Below are positions 45,331 through 55,384 of a stretch of DNA of 64,000 nt, in pieces. The position numbers and the translations under genes are program-made. The DNA lies in the NCBI GenBank assembly GCA_050261415.1, contig JBLNDG010000061.1, forward strand, positions 1-64,000, written 5' to 3'. The notes under the pieces were generated by a model that was given only the letters and a program-made list of their open reading frames with translations, was not told the origin of the DNA and made no database searches. Within the stretch, counting starts at the first letter, position 1, and the number at the start of each line of letters is the position of its first letter. Source of the stretch: JBLNDG01 sp050261415. GTDB lineage: Bacteria; Bacillota; Clostridia; Lutisporales; Lutisporaceae.

Positions 45331-46398
45331 ATGAGAAAGATTCTGGTTGATAAAGTGAAGGAAGGTATGGTCCTTGCAAAGACAATCTATAGCTATGATG
45401 GGAATATTCTATTAAATGCCGGTATCGTTTTGAAGAAGTCCTATCTGCAGAAGTTCAAGGAATTGGGAATATGTGAAATTTACGTGGACGATGAAATCAG
45501 TCATGACATAGTAGTTGATGATGTTGTATCGGAAGAGACAAGATTCGAAGCCCGTATATCCATAAAAAATGCAATGGATAGCATTCGATACGGAAACTCT
45601 TTGGATGTAAAGCCTATCAGGAACAGTGTAGGGAAAATGATTGATGAGCTTATGAACGTTAAGGACACCATGGTTAATTTGCAGGATATAAAAAGCACTG
45701 ACCAGTACACATTCAGCCACAGTGTTAATGTATGTGTACTGTCATTGATAACAGGAATATCAATGAACTATGATGAGGGGAAGCTCAAGGAACTTGGAAT
45801 CGGGGCAATGCTGCATGATGTAGGAAAAGTAAGGATACCCACAGAGATACTAAACAAACCGGGCAGCCTTACCGCAGAAGAATTTGAGATTGTAAAAAAA
45901 CATACGAGCATAGGCTATGAGCTTTTGAAAAAGAGTAAGGAACTCAGTACGTATGCCAGCTATATCGCACTTGCACACCATGAAAGATATGATGGGGAGG
46001 GGTATCCCCTAGGGCTTAGGGGTGAAGAGATACATGAGCTTGCAAGAATAGTATCCATAGCTGATGTTTACGATGCCCTGACCTCGGATAGAGTATATAA
46101 AAAGAGGATAAATGTAAACGAGGCGGTTGAATACCTTATAGGTATGGGAGATCACCAGTTTGATTACAGTATTGTAAGGAAATTTATTGAGCATATCACT
46201 ATTTATCCACCAGGTACCTGTGTACTTTTGAATGATGGCGAGAAAGCCATAGTTGTCGACGTGAACAAAAAATATCCCAACCGGCCGATTATAAGGATAC
46301 TCATAGACAAGGAGGGTATAGCGCCAAAAGATCCGATTGAGATAGACCTTACTAAGAACAATTCATTGATAATAACTGAAATAATTGAGGACATATAG
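45331..46398 (+). CDS. HD-GYP domain protein (putative c-di-GMP phosphodiesterase)
   Basis: This 355-residue protein has an N-terminal part of about 120 residues, then an HD-GYP domain with MLHDVGKVRIP near 161 (His-Asp metal pair), a second metal His in AHHERYDGEGYPLGL near 215, and ADVYDALTSDR near 249. Such proteins linearise cyclic di-GMP to GMP or pGpG, linking to motility or biofilm. No REC or membrane domain is present. GGGGG precedes ATG 45331. The ROK kinase gene starts 37 bp downstream. Activity is likely but not certain. Confidence 0.9.
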   Translation: MRKILVDKVKEGMVLAKTIYSYDGNILLNAGIVLKKSYLQKFKELGICEIYVDDEISHDIVVDDVVSEETRFEARISIKNAMDSIRYGNSLDVKPIRNSVGKMIDELMNVKDTMVNLQDIKSTDQYTFSHSVNVCVLSLITGISMNYDEGKLKELGIGAMLHDVGKVRIPTEILNKPGSLTAEEFEIVKKHTSIGYELLKKSKELSTYASYIALAHHERYDGEGYPLGLRGEEIHELARIVSIADVYDALTSDRVYKKRINVNEAVEYLIGMGDHQFDYSIVRKFIEHITIYPPGTCVLLNDGEKAIVVDVNKKYPNRPIIRILIDKEGIAPKDPIEIDLTKNNSLIITEIIEDI

Positions 46399-46435
46399 GA
46401 ATAATATAGACAATAACACTATTGGAGGTGTACTA

Positions 46436-47389
46436 ATGCTTGTTGGAATAGACTTGGGAGGGACAGCCGTCAAAGCCGGTCTTGTAGACAGGAAAGGGAA
46501 TATACTTGCCCAATCCTCTATAGAAACCGGGGTAGGACGTGACTACAGGCTGATAGTTGCAGATATGGAGAGGCAGATAGAGGATTTGGTACAAGGCTGT
46601 GGAAAAGATATAAAGGATATCGAATCCATTGGTATAGGAGCTCCCGGGCTCATGAATTATGACAGCGGTTACGTAATATATTGTACAAACCTCTTTTGGA
46701 ATAACATTCCTTTAGGAGTAGAGCTTCAGAAATATTTCAAGAAGCCTGTGTACTTGGAAAACGATGCAACTGTGGCCGGACTGGCAGAAAGCCTTTTCGG
46801 CTCTACAAAGAATGTTCCCAATTCTGTTTTTTTAACAATTGGAACAGGTATTGGTGCAGGGATTATTATCGACAATAGAATTTACAGCGGTAGCCATTTT
46901 GCCGGTTCTGAGATAGGCCACATGATAGTGGGTGAAAACTTCTACACATGCAATTGCGGTAACAACGGATGCCTGGAAACCTTTGCATCGGCTACCGGAA
47001 TGATAAAATATGTGTGCCATAGGCTTAAAGGAGAGAAGTTGAAGTCATTAATCCCGGAAAAAGCAGGACACAAGATGGAAAACATCAATGCAAAGCTGAT
47101 ATTTGATTCTGCCAGGGAAGGGGATCAATTGGCAGAAGATGCTGTGGACAGGATGATAAAATATCTTTCCATAGGGATAATAAACATAAGTAATATACTT
47201 GACCCTGATATAATCGCTATAGGCGGCGGAGTTTCAAAAGCCGGAGACTTCCTCATTGAGCGGTTGAAAGAGGAAACCAGCAAAATGTATTTTACCCCTA
47301 ATATCAAGTATGGGGATATCGTTCTTGCGCAGCTCGGCAATGAAGCAGGAATAATAGGGGCTGCTTTTCTGGGACAGGATATGAAATAG
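46436..47389 (+). CDS. glk: ROK-family glucokinase
   Basis: This 317-residue sugar kinase has the ATP-binding GIDLGGTAVKAGLVD near residue 4, the catalytic ENDATV near 104, and the ROK zinc motif CNCGNNGCLE near 178. It probably phosphorylates glucose to glucose 6-phosphate. The reading frame also opens at 46385 inside the HD-GYP gene, but GGAGGTG just before ATG 46436 decides the start. The next gene is glucose-6-phosphate isomerase, so the two encode consecutive glycolytic steps, although a terminator lies between them. Confidence 0.92.
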   Translation: MLVGIDLGGTAVKAGLVDRKGNILAQSSIETGVGRDYRLIVADMERQIEDLVQGCGKDIKDIESIGIGAPGLMNYDSGYVIYCTNLFWNNIPLGVELQKYFKKPVYLENDATVAGLAESLFGSTKNVPNSVFLTIGTGIGAGIIIDNRIYSGSHFAGSEIGHMIVGENFYTCNCGNNGCLETFASATGMIKYVCHRLKGEKLKSLIPEKAGHKMENINAKLIFDSAREGDQLAEDAVDRMIKYLSIGIINISNILDPDIIAIGGGVSKAGDFLIERLKEETSKMYFTPNIKYGDIVLAQLGNEAGIIGAAFLGQDMK

Positions 47390-47392
47390 TTG

Positions 47393-47420
47393 AAGATAGT
47401 GGAAACACTATCTTTTTAGC
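47393..47420 (+). terminator. Terminator after the glucokinase gene
   Basis: AAGATAGTG (47393-47401), loop GAAA, CACTATCTT (47406-47414), then TTT. It separates the kinase from pgi. Confidence 0.85.
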
Positions 47421-47568
47421 ATATATGGGCAGCTTTAGAGCTTATTACAAAATTTACTGTGAAATTTTTTTATGGAATTCTTAATATATAATCAGTATAA
47501 TAATTTTGAATAATATAAATATAATAGTACTTTATTAATTGTACATAACTTGTGGTGGAGGCGGAAGT

Positions 47569-48915
47569 ATGAAAAAGCTTACCTTTGACTATTCAAATTC
47601 CATGGTCAGGGATCATGAAATAGCCTACTTGACTGAGCAGGTAAAGCTTGCTCACAATATGCTGCATGGCAAAACCGGAGCAGGAAATGATTTTGCCGGC
47701 TGGGTAGATTATCCTAATAACTATGACAGGGATGAATTTGAGAGGATATTGAAGGCTGCCCGGAGGATAAGGGAGAACTCAGATGTGCTTCTTGTTATTG
47801 GAATAGGAGGTTCCTACCTTGGGGCAAGGGCTGCTGTTGAAATGCTCGGGCATTCCTTCCATAACCTGCTGCCGAAGGATAAAAGAAAAGCCCCGGAAAT
47901 ATATTTCCTAGGAAACAATATAAGCGGAACATATTTTAAGCACCTGATGGATGCAATAGAAGGGAAAAGCGTCAGCGCGTGTGTTATATCAAAATCAGGC
48001 ACAACTACCGAACCGGCAATAGCTTTCAGGTTTATAAAGTCATACATGGAGAAAAAGTACGGCAGGGATGGGGCGGCTAAAAGGATTTTTGTCATTACGG
48101 ATGCATCGAGGGGAGCATTGAAAAAGCTTGCAGTATCTGAGGGTTATGAGTCTTTCATAATAGCTGACGATATAGGGGGCAGGTATTCGGTGCTTACACC
48201 CGTGGGACTGCTGCCAATAGCAGCAGCTGGAATTGATGTAAACAGTATGCTTGAAGGCGCAAGGGATGCCTGGAATGAATACAATGAGCCTGATATAGGG
48301 AAAAACGAATGCTACCAGTACGCAGCTGTGCGTAACGCTTTAGGCAGAAAAGGAAAATCAATGGAAGTGCTGATAAATTATGAGCCGTCACTGCACTATT
48401 TCGCAGAGTGGTGGAAGCAGCTTTTTAGTGAAAGTGAAGGCAAGGATGGGAAAGGCATATTCCCCGCTTCCATGGATTTTTCGACCGACCTGCACTCCCT
48501 GGGACAGTTCCTGCAGGATGGAACAAGAAATATGTTTGAGACAATACTCAATATTGAAAAGCCCAAACAGGATATTGAAATAATCAATGATGAGGAAAAC
48601 CTTGACGGTCTTAACTTTGTAAGTGGTAGAACAATGGATTTTGTAAACAAGAAGGCATACCAGGGGACAATGCTTGCACATATGGATGGCGGCGTGCCGA
48701 TAAACATCCTCAACATACCTGAAGTCAGTGAATATTATTTCGGGAAAACGGTATATTTCCTTGAAAAGGCTTGTGGTATAAGCGGTTACCTGCTTGGGGT
48801 AAACCCCTTCGATCAACCGGGGGTTGAGGAATATAAAAAGAACATGTTCGCATTGCTGGGAAAACCGGGGTACGAAAAATTGAGCGAAGAATTAAAAAGC
48901 AGGCTTAAAGGTTAA
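47569..48915 (+). CDS. pgi: Glucose-6-phosphate isomerase
   Basis: This 448-residue enzyme interconverts glucose 6-phosphate and fructose 6-phosphate. It has the family signatures [18 protein letters not shown] near residue 76, [14 protein letters not shown] near 143, the catalytic Glu region [18 protein letters not shown] near 285, and the late [14 protein letters not shown] near 413. The short Firmicute form is intact. ATG 47569 follows GGAGGCGG. Its neighbours are glucokinase upstream and, after dnaE, two phosphofructokinases. Confidence 0.97.
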   Translation: MKKLTFDYSNSMVRDHEIAYLTEQVKLAHNMLHGKTGAGNDFAGWVDYPNNYDRDEFERILKAARRIRENSDVLLVIGIGGSYLGARAAVEMLGHSFHNLLPKDKRKAPEIYFLGNNISGTYFKHLMDAIEGKSVSACVISKSGTTTEPAIAFRFIKSYMEKKYGRDGAAKRIFVITDASRGALKKLAVSEGYESFIIADDIGGRYSVLTPVGLLPIAAAGIDVNSMLEGARDAWNEYNEPDIGKNECYQYAAVRNALGRKGKSMEVLINYEPSLHYFAEWWKQLFSESEGKDGKGIFPASMDFSTDLHSLGQFLQDGTRNMFETILNIEKPKQDIEIINDEENLDGLNFVSGRTMDFVNKKAYQGTMLAHMDGGVPINILNIPEVSEYYFGKTVYFLEKACGISGYLLGVNPFDQPGVEEYKKNMFALLGKPGYEKLSEELKSRLKG

Positions 48916-48995
48916 AATGAATCTTGTTGAAGTAAAACCGGTTTTGTAATATCATAGAATATAGAAATTAACTTATTGAAATATGCTAATTTGAT

Positions 48996-49027
48996 AAAAC
49001 ACATATGTTTTCATATGTGTTGTTTTG
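48996..49027 (+). terminator. Terminator between pgi and dnaE
   Basis: AACACATATG (48998-49007) pairs with CATATGTGTT (49012-49021) around a TTTT loop, followed by GTTTTG. It lies very near the dnaE start, so it may also act as a leader hairpin. Confidence 0.6.
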
Positions 49028-49043
49028 TATGGGAGAGATTGCA

Positions 49044-52000
49044 ATGAGGAACTTTGCTCATCTACATGTTCATACGGAATACAGCCTTCTTGACGGAGCG
49101 GGAAGAGTGGAAGATTTGGTTGCCAAAGCAAAAGAACTGGGTATGGATTCTATTGCAATTACCGACCATGGTGTAATGTATGGAGTTGTAGATTTTTATA
49201 AACAAGCCCGGAAATATGGCATTAAACCCATAATAGGGTGTGAGGTTTATGTAGCTGCAAGAACAATGAAGGACAGGGACCCGAAGCTTGACAGCAACCA
49301 AAACCACCTGGTGCTTCTGGTAAAGGATGAGGAAGGCTACAGTAACCTGATAAAGCTGGTGTCATTGGGCTTTACGGAGGGTTTCTACTATAAGCCAAGG
49401 GTAGATGTCGATGCGCTGAAAAAATATTCAAAGGGGCTCATAGCTTTAAGTGCTTGTATTGCGGGAGAAATACCGATGCATATTCTGAACGGGAACTATG
49501 AAGCGGCTAAAAACGCAGCAATAAGGTTCAGGGAGATATTTGGGGAAGGTAACTTTTACCTGGAACTTCAGGATCACGGCATAAAGGAGCAAACACTGGT
49601 AAACCAGGAGGTCATAAAGCTGTCGAAGGAGACGGGAATACCTCTTGCAGCTACAAATGATATTCACTATGTGGAAAAAAAGGACGCGGTCGCTCAAGAT
49701 ATACTCCTATGCATACAAACAGGTAAAAGTGTTGAGGATGAAGGCAGAATGAAGTTCCAGGGTGAAGAATTCTACCTGAAATCTCCTGATGAAATGTATG
49801 AGCTATTTAAATATGTGCCTGAGGCTTTGGAAAATACAGTTGTAATTGCAGAAAAGTGCAATATGGATTTCACTTTCGGACAGATCCATCTGCCTGCTTT
49901 TGAGGTTCCGGAGGGCTTTACTTCGGATACCTACATAAGAAAGCTTTGCTACGACGGCATGGAGAAAAGATACAGCAATATGACGGATGAAATAAAAGAG
50001 AGAGCGGAATATGAACTGTCCGTTATTACAAAGATGGGATATTCCGACTACTATCTTATTGTCTGGGATTACGTAAGGTTTGCCAAAGAAAACGGAATTA
50101 TGGTAGGGCCTGGAAGGGGCTCCGGGGCCGGAAGCCTTGTGGCTTATTGCATCGGCATAACAAATATAGATCCGATAAAATATAATCTCATTTTTGAAAG
50201 GTTTTTGAACCCTGAGAGAATCAGTATGCCTGACTTCGACGTAGATTTCTGCTACGAAAGAAGGCAAGAAGTTATTGACTATGTAGTCAGGAAATACGGA
50301 AAAGACAGGGTTGCACAGATAGTAACCTTTGGAACAATGGCTGCAAGAGCGGCGATAAGGGATGTAGGGAGAGCCCTCAACATACCCTATGCACAGGTGG
50401 ATTTAATAGCTAAAAAAATACCCTTTGAGTTGAAAATGACGATTGATAAAGCATTAGAAGTAAATCACGAGCTCAGAAAGCTTTATGAGGAAGATGAAAG
50501 TGCTAAGCATCTGATAGATATGTCAAGGGCGGTAGAGGGCATGCCCAGACACTGCTCTACTCATGCTGCGGGGGTCGTGATTTCCAAGAAGGCAGTTACG
50601 GATTATGTGCCTTTGCAAACAAATGAGGATGTAATTACAACACAATTTACTATGGGAACCCTGGAAGAGCTGGGACTCTTAAAAATGGACTTCCTGGGGC
50701 TCCGAACACTCACGGTTATAAGGGATGCTCTCGAGCTTATCAAGGAAAAGGGTGTAGAAGTACCGGATATGGATAAGCTGGACTATGAGGATGCAAATAT
50801 ATACAACATGATTTCCCAGGGAGAAACGTACGGAGTATTCCAGATGGAAAGCTCGGGCATGACCCAGTTCATGAAGGAATTGAAGCCGAACTGCTTTGAA
50901 GATATAATCGCAGGCGTCGCACTTTACAGGCCGGGACCGATGGATCAGATACCGAGGTATGTCAAAAGCAAGCATAACCCGGCTGAAGTGCACTACGTGC
51001 ATCCGGCACTTGAGCATATTCTGAACGTAACCTACGGCTGCATAATATATCAGGAGCAGGTTATGCAGATCGTGAGGGACCTTGGCGGCTATTCCATGGG
51101 CAGGTCGGACCTTGTAAGAAGGGCAATGGGTAAGAAAAAGGCCGATGTAATGGCAAAAGAAAGAGAAAATTTCATTAACGGAATAGTTGACGAGAATGGA
51201 AATGTAATAGTGGCAGGTTGCGTAAGGAACGGTATCCCGGCGAATGTTGCTGCTGATATTTTTGACGAGGTTGCAAAGTTTGCAGACTACGGCTTCAACA
51301 AGTCCCACGCAGCTGCATATGCAATTGTGGCATACCAGACTGCATGGCTGAAATATTATTATCCTGTGGAGTTTAGTGCAGCGCTTATTACAAGCGTTAT
51401 GGGAAGCAGCAAAAAGGTCGCTGAATATATACAACACTGTAAGAGCAAGAACATAGAAGTACTGCCGCCTGATATAAATGAAAGCAGCGTAAGCTTTACC
51501 GTGAAGGAGAACAAAATTAGATTCGGCCTGGCAGCAGTAAAAAATGTAGGTATTAGTGCCATTCTTTCAATAATAAAGGCTAGAAAGGAAAAAGGCCGGT
51601 TTGAAGGCTTGTATGATTTCCTTCAAAAAGTAGATACAAGTGTCATAAACAAGAGGACAGTTGAAAGCCTTATAAAATGCGGGGCTTTTGACGGATTTAA
51701 AGTATACAGGAGCAGTATGAACGCGGTATACGAAAAGCTTATGGATAGTATACATGAACAAAAGAAAAGCAATGTTGAGGGGCAGATTTCCATGTTTGAC
51801 GGGATGGACAGCAGTGAAACGGCAATGGGGGATGTGTACCCGAACATTGAAGAGTATCCGCAAAGAGCCTTGCTGGCGATGGAGAAGGATATGCTGGGGC
51901 TTTATATAAGCGGTCATCCATTGGAGGAATACAAGACAGAATTGGAAAACTGCGTATCCATAACTACTACAGAACTAATAAAGGATCCGGATACTGAAGA

Positions 52001-52529
52001 ACAGGGAAGCGGGGAAAACTTCGAAATAGATGGTAAGAAGGCAACAATAGGGGGTATAATAGTATCTGTAAAGCAAAAAACAACAAAGACCAACAACCTT
52101 ATGGCCTTTGTAGAGCTTGAAGACCTATATGGAGCAATTGAAGTCATCGTGTTCCCCAAAATATATGAAAACTATAAAAACCTTCTGGTTCAGGATGGTA
52201 TTGTGCTTATTGAGGGTAGAATAAGCCAAAGAGAAGAGGAGGATGCGAAGATCATTTGCGACAGCGTCCGCCCATTAAACAAAAATGCCGGTAGAAAGCT
52301 ATATGTAAAAATTAATACCAATTCTGAACCTGATATAATTGAAAAAATAAAGAAAGTACTTTTTGAGCATAAAGGGTCCCAGCCGGTTTATGTCGTTGAT
52401 GAATCAATCAGGGAAAAAGGGAAAAAGCGTGTAATGGTAGCCGACAGCAGCATGTGGGTTGAAATAAGCGACAGCCTGATTGATGATTTAAAATTAATGC
52501 TGGGAGCTGATTGTGTGGCGGTAAAGTAA
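49044..52529 (+). CDS. dnaE: DNA polymerase III subunit alpha (DnaE)
   Basis: This 1161-residue replicative polymerase starts with a PHP domain (HLHVHTEYSLLDG, ITDHGVMYGVVDFY). The polymerase core has the catalytic aspartates in PDFDVDFCYERR near 396 and FQMESSGMTQFMKEL near 597. The tail has tandem helix-hairpin-helix and an OB-fold (about 1000-1080, GGIIVSVKQKTTKTNNLMAFVELEDLYG). This is the DnaE form, distinct from the PolC of Firmicutes that carries its own exonuclease; PolC must lie elsewhere. ATG 49044 follows GGGAGAG; the longer frame from 49005 runs through the hairpin. Confidence 0.97.
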   Translation: MRNFAHLHVHTEYSLLDGAGRVEDLVAKAKELGMDSIAITDHGVMYGVVDFYKQARKYGIKPIIGCEVYVAARTMKDRDPKLDSNQNHLVLLVKDEEGYSNLIKLVSLGFTEGFYYKPRVDVDALKKYSKGLIALSACIAGEIPMHILNGNYEAAKNAAIRFREIFGEGNFYLELQDHGIKEQTLVNQEVIKLSKETGIPLAATNDIHYVEKKDAVAQDILLCIQTGKSVEDEGRMKFQGEEFYLKSPDEMYELFKYVPEALENTVVIAEKCNMDFTFGQIHLPAFEVPEGFTSDTYIRKLCYDGMEKRYSNMTDEIKERAEYELSVITKMGYSDYYLIVWDYVRFAKENGIMVGPGRGSGAGSLVAYCIGITNIDPIKYNLIFERFLNPERISMPDFDVDFCYERRQEVIDYVVRKYGKDRVAQIVTFGTMAARAAIRDVGRALNIPYAQVDLIAKKIPFELKMTIDKALEVNHELRKLYEEDESAKHLIDMSRAVEGMPRHCSTHAAGVVISKKAVTDYVPLQTNEDVITTQFTMGTLEELGLLKMDFLGLRTLTVIRDALELIKEKGVEVPDMDKLDYEDANIYNMISQGETYGVFQMESSGMTQFMKELKPNCFEDIIAGVALYRPGPMDQIPRYVKSKHNPAEVHYVHPALEHILNVTYGCIIYQEQVMQIVRDLGGYSMGRSDLVRRAMGKKKADVMAKERENFINGIVDENGNVIVAGCVRNGIPANVAADIFDEVAKFADYGFNKSHAAAYAIVAYQTAWLKYYYPVEFSAALITSVMGSSKKVAEYIQHCKSKNIEVLPPDINESSVSFTVKENKIRFGLAAVKNVGISAILSIIKARKEKGRFEGLYDFLQKVDTSVINKRTVESLIKCGAFDGFKVYRSSMNAVYEKLMDSIHEQKKSNVEGQISMFDGMDSSETAMGDVYPNIEEYPQRALLAMEKDMLGLYISGHPLEEYKTELENCVSITTTELIKDPDTEEQGSGENFEIDGKKATIGGIIVSVKQKTTKTNNLMAFVELEDLYGAIEVIVFPKIYENYKNLLVQDGIVLIEGRISQREEEDAKIICDSVRPLNKNAGRKLYVKINTNSEPDIIEKIKKVLFEHKGSQPVYVVDESIREKGKKRVMVADSSMWVEISDSLIDDLKLMLGADCVAVK

Positions 52530-52763
52530 TTCACAATGTTTTTAAAGAGGAAAATTGGGAACAATAAATAGCGTATGGCACGAAGTCGGATTGCTGGAAG
52601 CAACAGTAAATTTTAACAGTCACGGCTATTTATTTGTAATAATAAACTTGATATTAAAAATTATTTCATTTAAAATAATTTTTATAAATATATATATAAT
52701 TTATAACATCCAATATCTTTGGTTTACATGAGCATATGGGTGCCAATAAAGGAGGCAGCAGCT

Positions 52764-52961
52764 ATGTGGACAGTTGTATACTTAGCAAAGAATAAGAAAA
52801 TGGCTGATAAAATTAACAGTCTTATGTCCCGCGAAGGCGTTCTGGTAAAAGTGCAGCCAGTAAGCAAAAACACCGGGGACGAAGATGGTTATTATGAAAT
52901 ATTGGTACTTGAGTCGGAAGCGGAGGAAGCACATAATATTTTATATGAACTCGGGCTATAG
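52764..52961 (+). CDS. Small DUF2007-like protein, 65 residues
   Basis: This small cytoplasmic protein has an alpha/beta pattern of a ferredoxin-like fold: MWTVVYLAKNKKMADKINSL, then VLVKVQPV and YYEILVLESEAEEAHNIL. That pattern resembles the DUF2007 putative signal-transducing family. AAAGGAGG (52748-52755) is well placed before ATG 52764. It sits between dnaE and pfkA, 114 bp before the latter, so it may share the pfkA transcript. Function is unknown; a link to phosphofructokinase is only positional. Confidence 0.7.
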   Translation: MWTVVYLAKNKKMADKINSLMSREGVLVKVQPVSKNTGDEDGYYEILVLESEAEEAHNILYELGL

Positions 52962-53074
52962 GGGTATTTATGAGGAATATCAATGGTTGTAGTTTAATTG
53001 ATTAGTAAATTCGTGTTTTTATTTAACAGTATCGGGACATTTGACGTCCACCCAGGACAAAAGGAGGGGTTGAA

Positions 53075-54043
53075 ATGAAAAATATTGCAGTTCTTACAAG
53101 TGGAGGGGATGCTCCGGGTATGAATGCAGCAATTCGTGCTGTGGTGAGGATGGGAATCCACATGGGTTTGAATGTTTATGGAGTGAAAAAAGGCTATAGG
53201 GGACTTATAAATGGTGATTTCGTTAAAATGGATGCATCTTCTGTAGCTGATACTATTCACAGGGGAGGCACTATACTGCAGACTGCAAGAAGTGAAGAGT
53301 TCAAGACAGAAGAGGGCTTAAACAAAGCAGTAAATATTGCTAATATTTTTGATATTGAAGGGCTGGTTACAATTGGAGGAGACGGTACCTTCGCGGGGGC
53401 CAGCAAGCTTTCGGATAAGGGCATAGCATGCATCGGAATTCCAGGGACAATAGACAACGACCTGGCATACACGGATTTTACCGTTGGTTTTGATACGGCA
53501 GTTAATAATGTGCTGGACGCCATAAATAAAATCAGGGATACTTCCACATCCCATGAAAGAGTAAGTATAATTGAGGTTATGGGTAGAAATTCAGGTGATA
53601 TAGCTCTTTATGCGGGCTTGGCAGGTGGCGCCGAAGCAATTATAGTTCCTGAAATCCCTTTTGATATTGATGATGTCTGCAAATTGCTTGTGGAGAGAAA
53701 GAACAGGGGCAAGCTGCACAGCATAATCATTCTGGCTGAAGGCGTGGGAGATGCGAAGCAATTAGAGCAGCAGATACTTGGAAAAGTTGATATAGAAGTA
53801 AGAGCTACAATACTTGGATATACCCAAAGAGGAGGAAACGCCTCTGCTTTTGACAGGATACTTGCAAGCAGGCTCGGGGCAAGGGCTGTAGAACTGCTTG
53901 CTGAAGGAAAATCAAACAGAGTGGTAGGGATAAAAGACAATAAGATTGTTGATGTGGAGATACATGAAGCTTTAAAAATGAAAAAAGAATTCCGTAAGGA
54001 ACTCTATGACCTGGCGGCAAATTTGTCAAGCAGCCCGCTATAG
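53075..54043 (+). CDS. pfkA: ATP-dependent 6-phosphofructokinase
   Basis: This 322-residue PfkA has the ATP-site GGDGT at residues 101-105 and Gly124 in GIPGTIDND (catalytic Asp127), the combination that marks ATP rather than PPi as the phosphoryl donor. [10 protein letters not shown] at 9-18 and the substrate motif EVMGRNSG near 170 are also present. AAAGGAGG precedes ATG 53075. It is followed 68 bp later by a PPi-type enzyme, so two enzymes for the same step are encoded side by side. Confidence 0.96.
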   Translation: MKNIAVLTSGGDAPGMNAAIRAVVRMGIHMGLNVYGVKKGYRGLINGDFVKMDASSVADTIHRGGTILQTARSEEFKTEEGLNKAVNIANIFDIEGLVTIGGDGTFAGASKLSDKGIACIGIPGTIDNDLAYTDFTVGFDTAVNNVLDAINKIRDTSTSHERVSIIEVMGRNSGDIALYAGLAGGAEAIIVPEIPFDIDDVCKLLVERKNRGKLHSIIILAEGVGDAKQLEQQILGKVDIEVRATILGYTQRGGNASAFDRILASRLGARAVELLAEGKSNRVVGIKDNKIVDVEIHEALKMKKEFRKELYDLAANLSSSPL

Positions 54044-54111
54044 CAGCTAAAGCTTTTGTTATTAGCAAAATTCATAATATTTTAAATGAGTTTTAAGGAG
54101 GAGAGTTGTTA

Positions 54112-55383
54112 ATGACAACACTAAAAGGAAATTGTTTGGTTGCCCAATCCGGAGGCCCGACCTCGGTTATTAATGCAAGTGCCTGCGGTGTAATCCAGGA
54201 GGCATTCAAATCGGGGGAAATAGACCGGGTATATGGTGCGCTGCATGGCGTAGCGGGTATATTGAATGAAGATCTGTTTTCTTTTAATGAAGAATCCCCG
54301 GAAGAAATTGAGCTATTGAAGGTGACCCCTGCTTCCGGATTGGGATCATGCAGATATAAGCTGAAATCAATAGAAGCAAGCGAAGGCGATTACAAGAGGA
54401 TAATTGAAGTATTCAGAGCGCATAATATAAGATATTTCTTTTATATTGGCGGGAACGATTCTATGGATACGGCAAACAAGGTAAGCCAGTATGCACAGAA
54501 GGTGGGATATGATCTCAGGTCAATCGGGGTACCGAAAACAATAGACAATGACCTGCCGATAACCGACCATACTCCGGGCTTTGGAAGTGCTGCAAAATTT
54601 ATTGCTACCTCAATAAAAGAAGTTGGACTTGATGCCCGTGTCTATAATTATCCTACCGTCACAATCTGTGAATTGATGGGACGGAATGCAGGCTGGATAA
54701 CGGCATCGTCAGCTTTGGCAAAAGAATTTGAAGATGATGCGCCTCATTTTATATATTTGCCGGAAGTGCCGTTCTCCTTTGAAAAATTCGGAGAGGATGT
54801 AAGATCAGCAATTAGGAAATATAATTACGCAGTAGTGGCATTCTCAGAGGGTATAATGAATGAAGAAGGAAGATACATATCTGAAATGGGCGACCCGAAT
54901 GCGGCTACGGATGCTTTCGGGCACGTGCAATTAGGAGGTGCCAGTGAAATACTGCAGAGTTATGTTTCACAAAATATATGCAAAAAGGTAAGAATAGTGA
55001 ACTACAGCAGTATTCAGAGATGCGCTGCACACTGGGCTTCACTGACCGATAATGAAGAGTCCTTTATGTGCGGCCAGATGGCTGTAAGGTATGCAGTTGA
55101 GGGGCATACCGGCAAAATGGTTGGAATGGTAAGAGGCAAGTCGCCTGAATACACATGTGAAACCCAGCTAATAGATCTTGATGATGTTGCAAACAAGGAA
55201 AAGAAGATACCCCTTGAGTGGATAAACGATGATAAGAATTTCGTAAAAAAAGAAGTAATTGACTATATCAGGCCTTTAATTGAGGGAGAAGTGAAAATAC
55301 GTATGGAAAATGGAATCCCTAGATATGCAAGGCTCCAGAAGAAACTCATTCAAAAGAAGCTTGAAAAGTGGGATGTAAAGTAA
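54112..55383 (+). CDS. pfp: Pyrophosphate-dependent phosphofructokinase
   Basis: This 423-residue enzyme is the PPi-type paralogue. It has GGNDS at residues 113-117 (Asp116 in place of the Gly of ATP enzymes) and Lys142 in GVPKTIDND, the residue pair that selects PPi in this superfamily, plus ELMGRNAGW near 188. It phosphorylates fructose 6-phosphate reversibly with PPi, saving ATP. Start ATG 54112 follows AAGGAGGAGAG; TTG 54106 is adjacent but less well spaced. Pyruvate kinase begins one base after its stop, so they are translationally coupled. Confidence 0.93.
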   Translation: MTTLKGNCLVAQSGGPTSVINASACGVIQEAFKSGEIDRVYGALHGVAGILNEDLFSFNEESPEEIELLKVTPASGLGSCRYKLKSIEASEGDYKRIIEVFRAHNIRYFFYIGGNDSMDTANKVSQYAQKVGYDLRSIGVPKTIDNDLPITDHTPGFGSAAKFIATSIKEVGLDARVYNYPTVTICELMGRNAGWITASSALAKEFEDDAPHFIYLPEVPFSFEKFGEDVRSAIRKYNYAVVAFSEGIMNEEGRYISEMGDPNAATDAFGHVQLGGASEILQSYVSQNICKKVRIVNYSSIQRCAAHWASLTDNEESFMCGQMAVRYAVEGHTGKMVGMVRGKSPEYTCETQLIDLDDVANKEKKIPLEWINDDKNFVKKEVIDYIRPLIEGEVKIRMENGIPRYARLQKKLIQKKLEKWDVK

Positions 55384-55384
55384 T

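Noticed and set aside
48998..49021. LexA box before dnaE
   Set aside because: The half-sites AAC and GTT are separated by six bases rather than four, and the sequence is better explained as a terminator stem.
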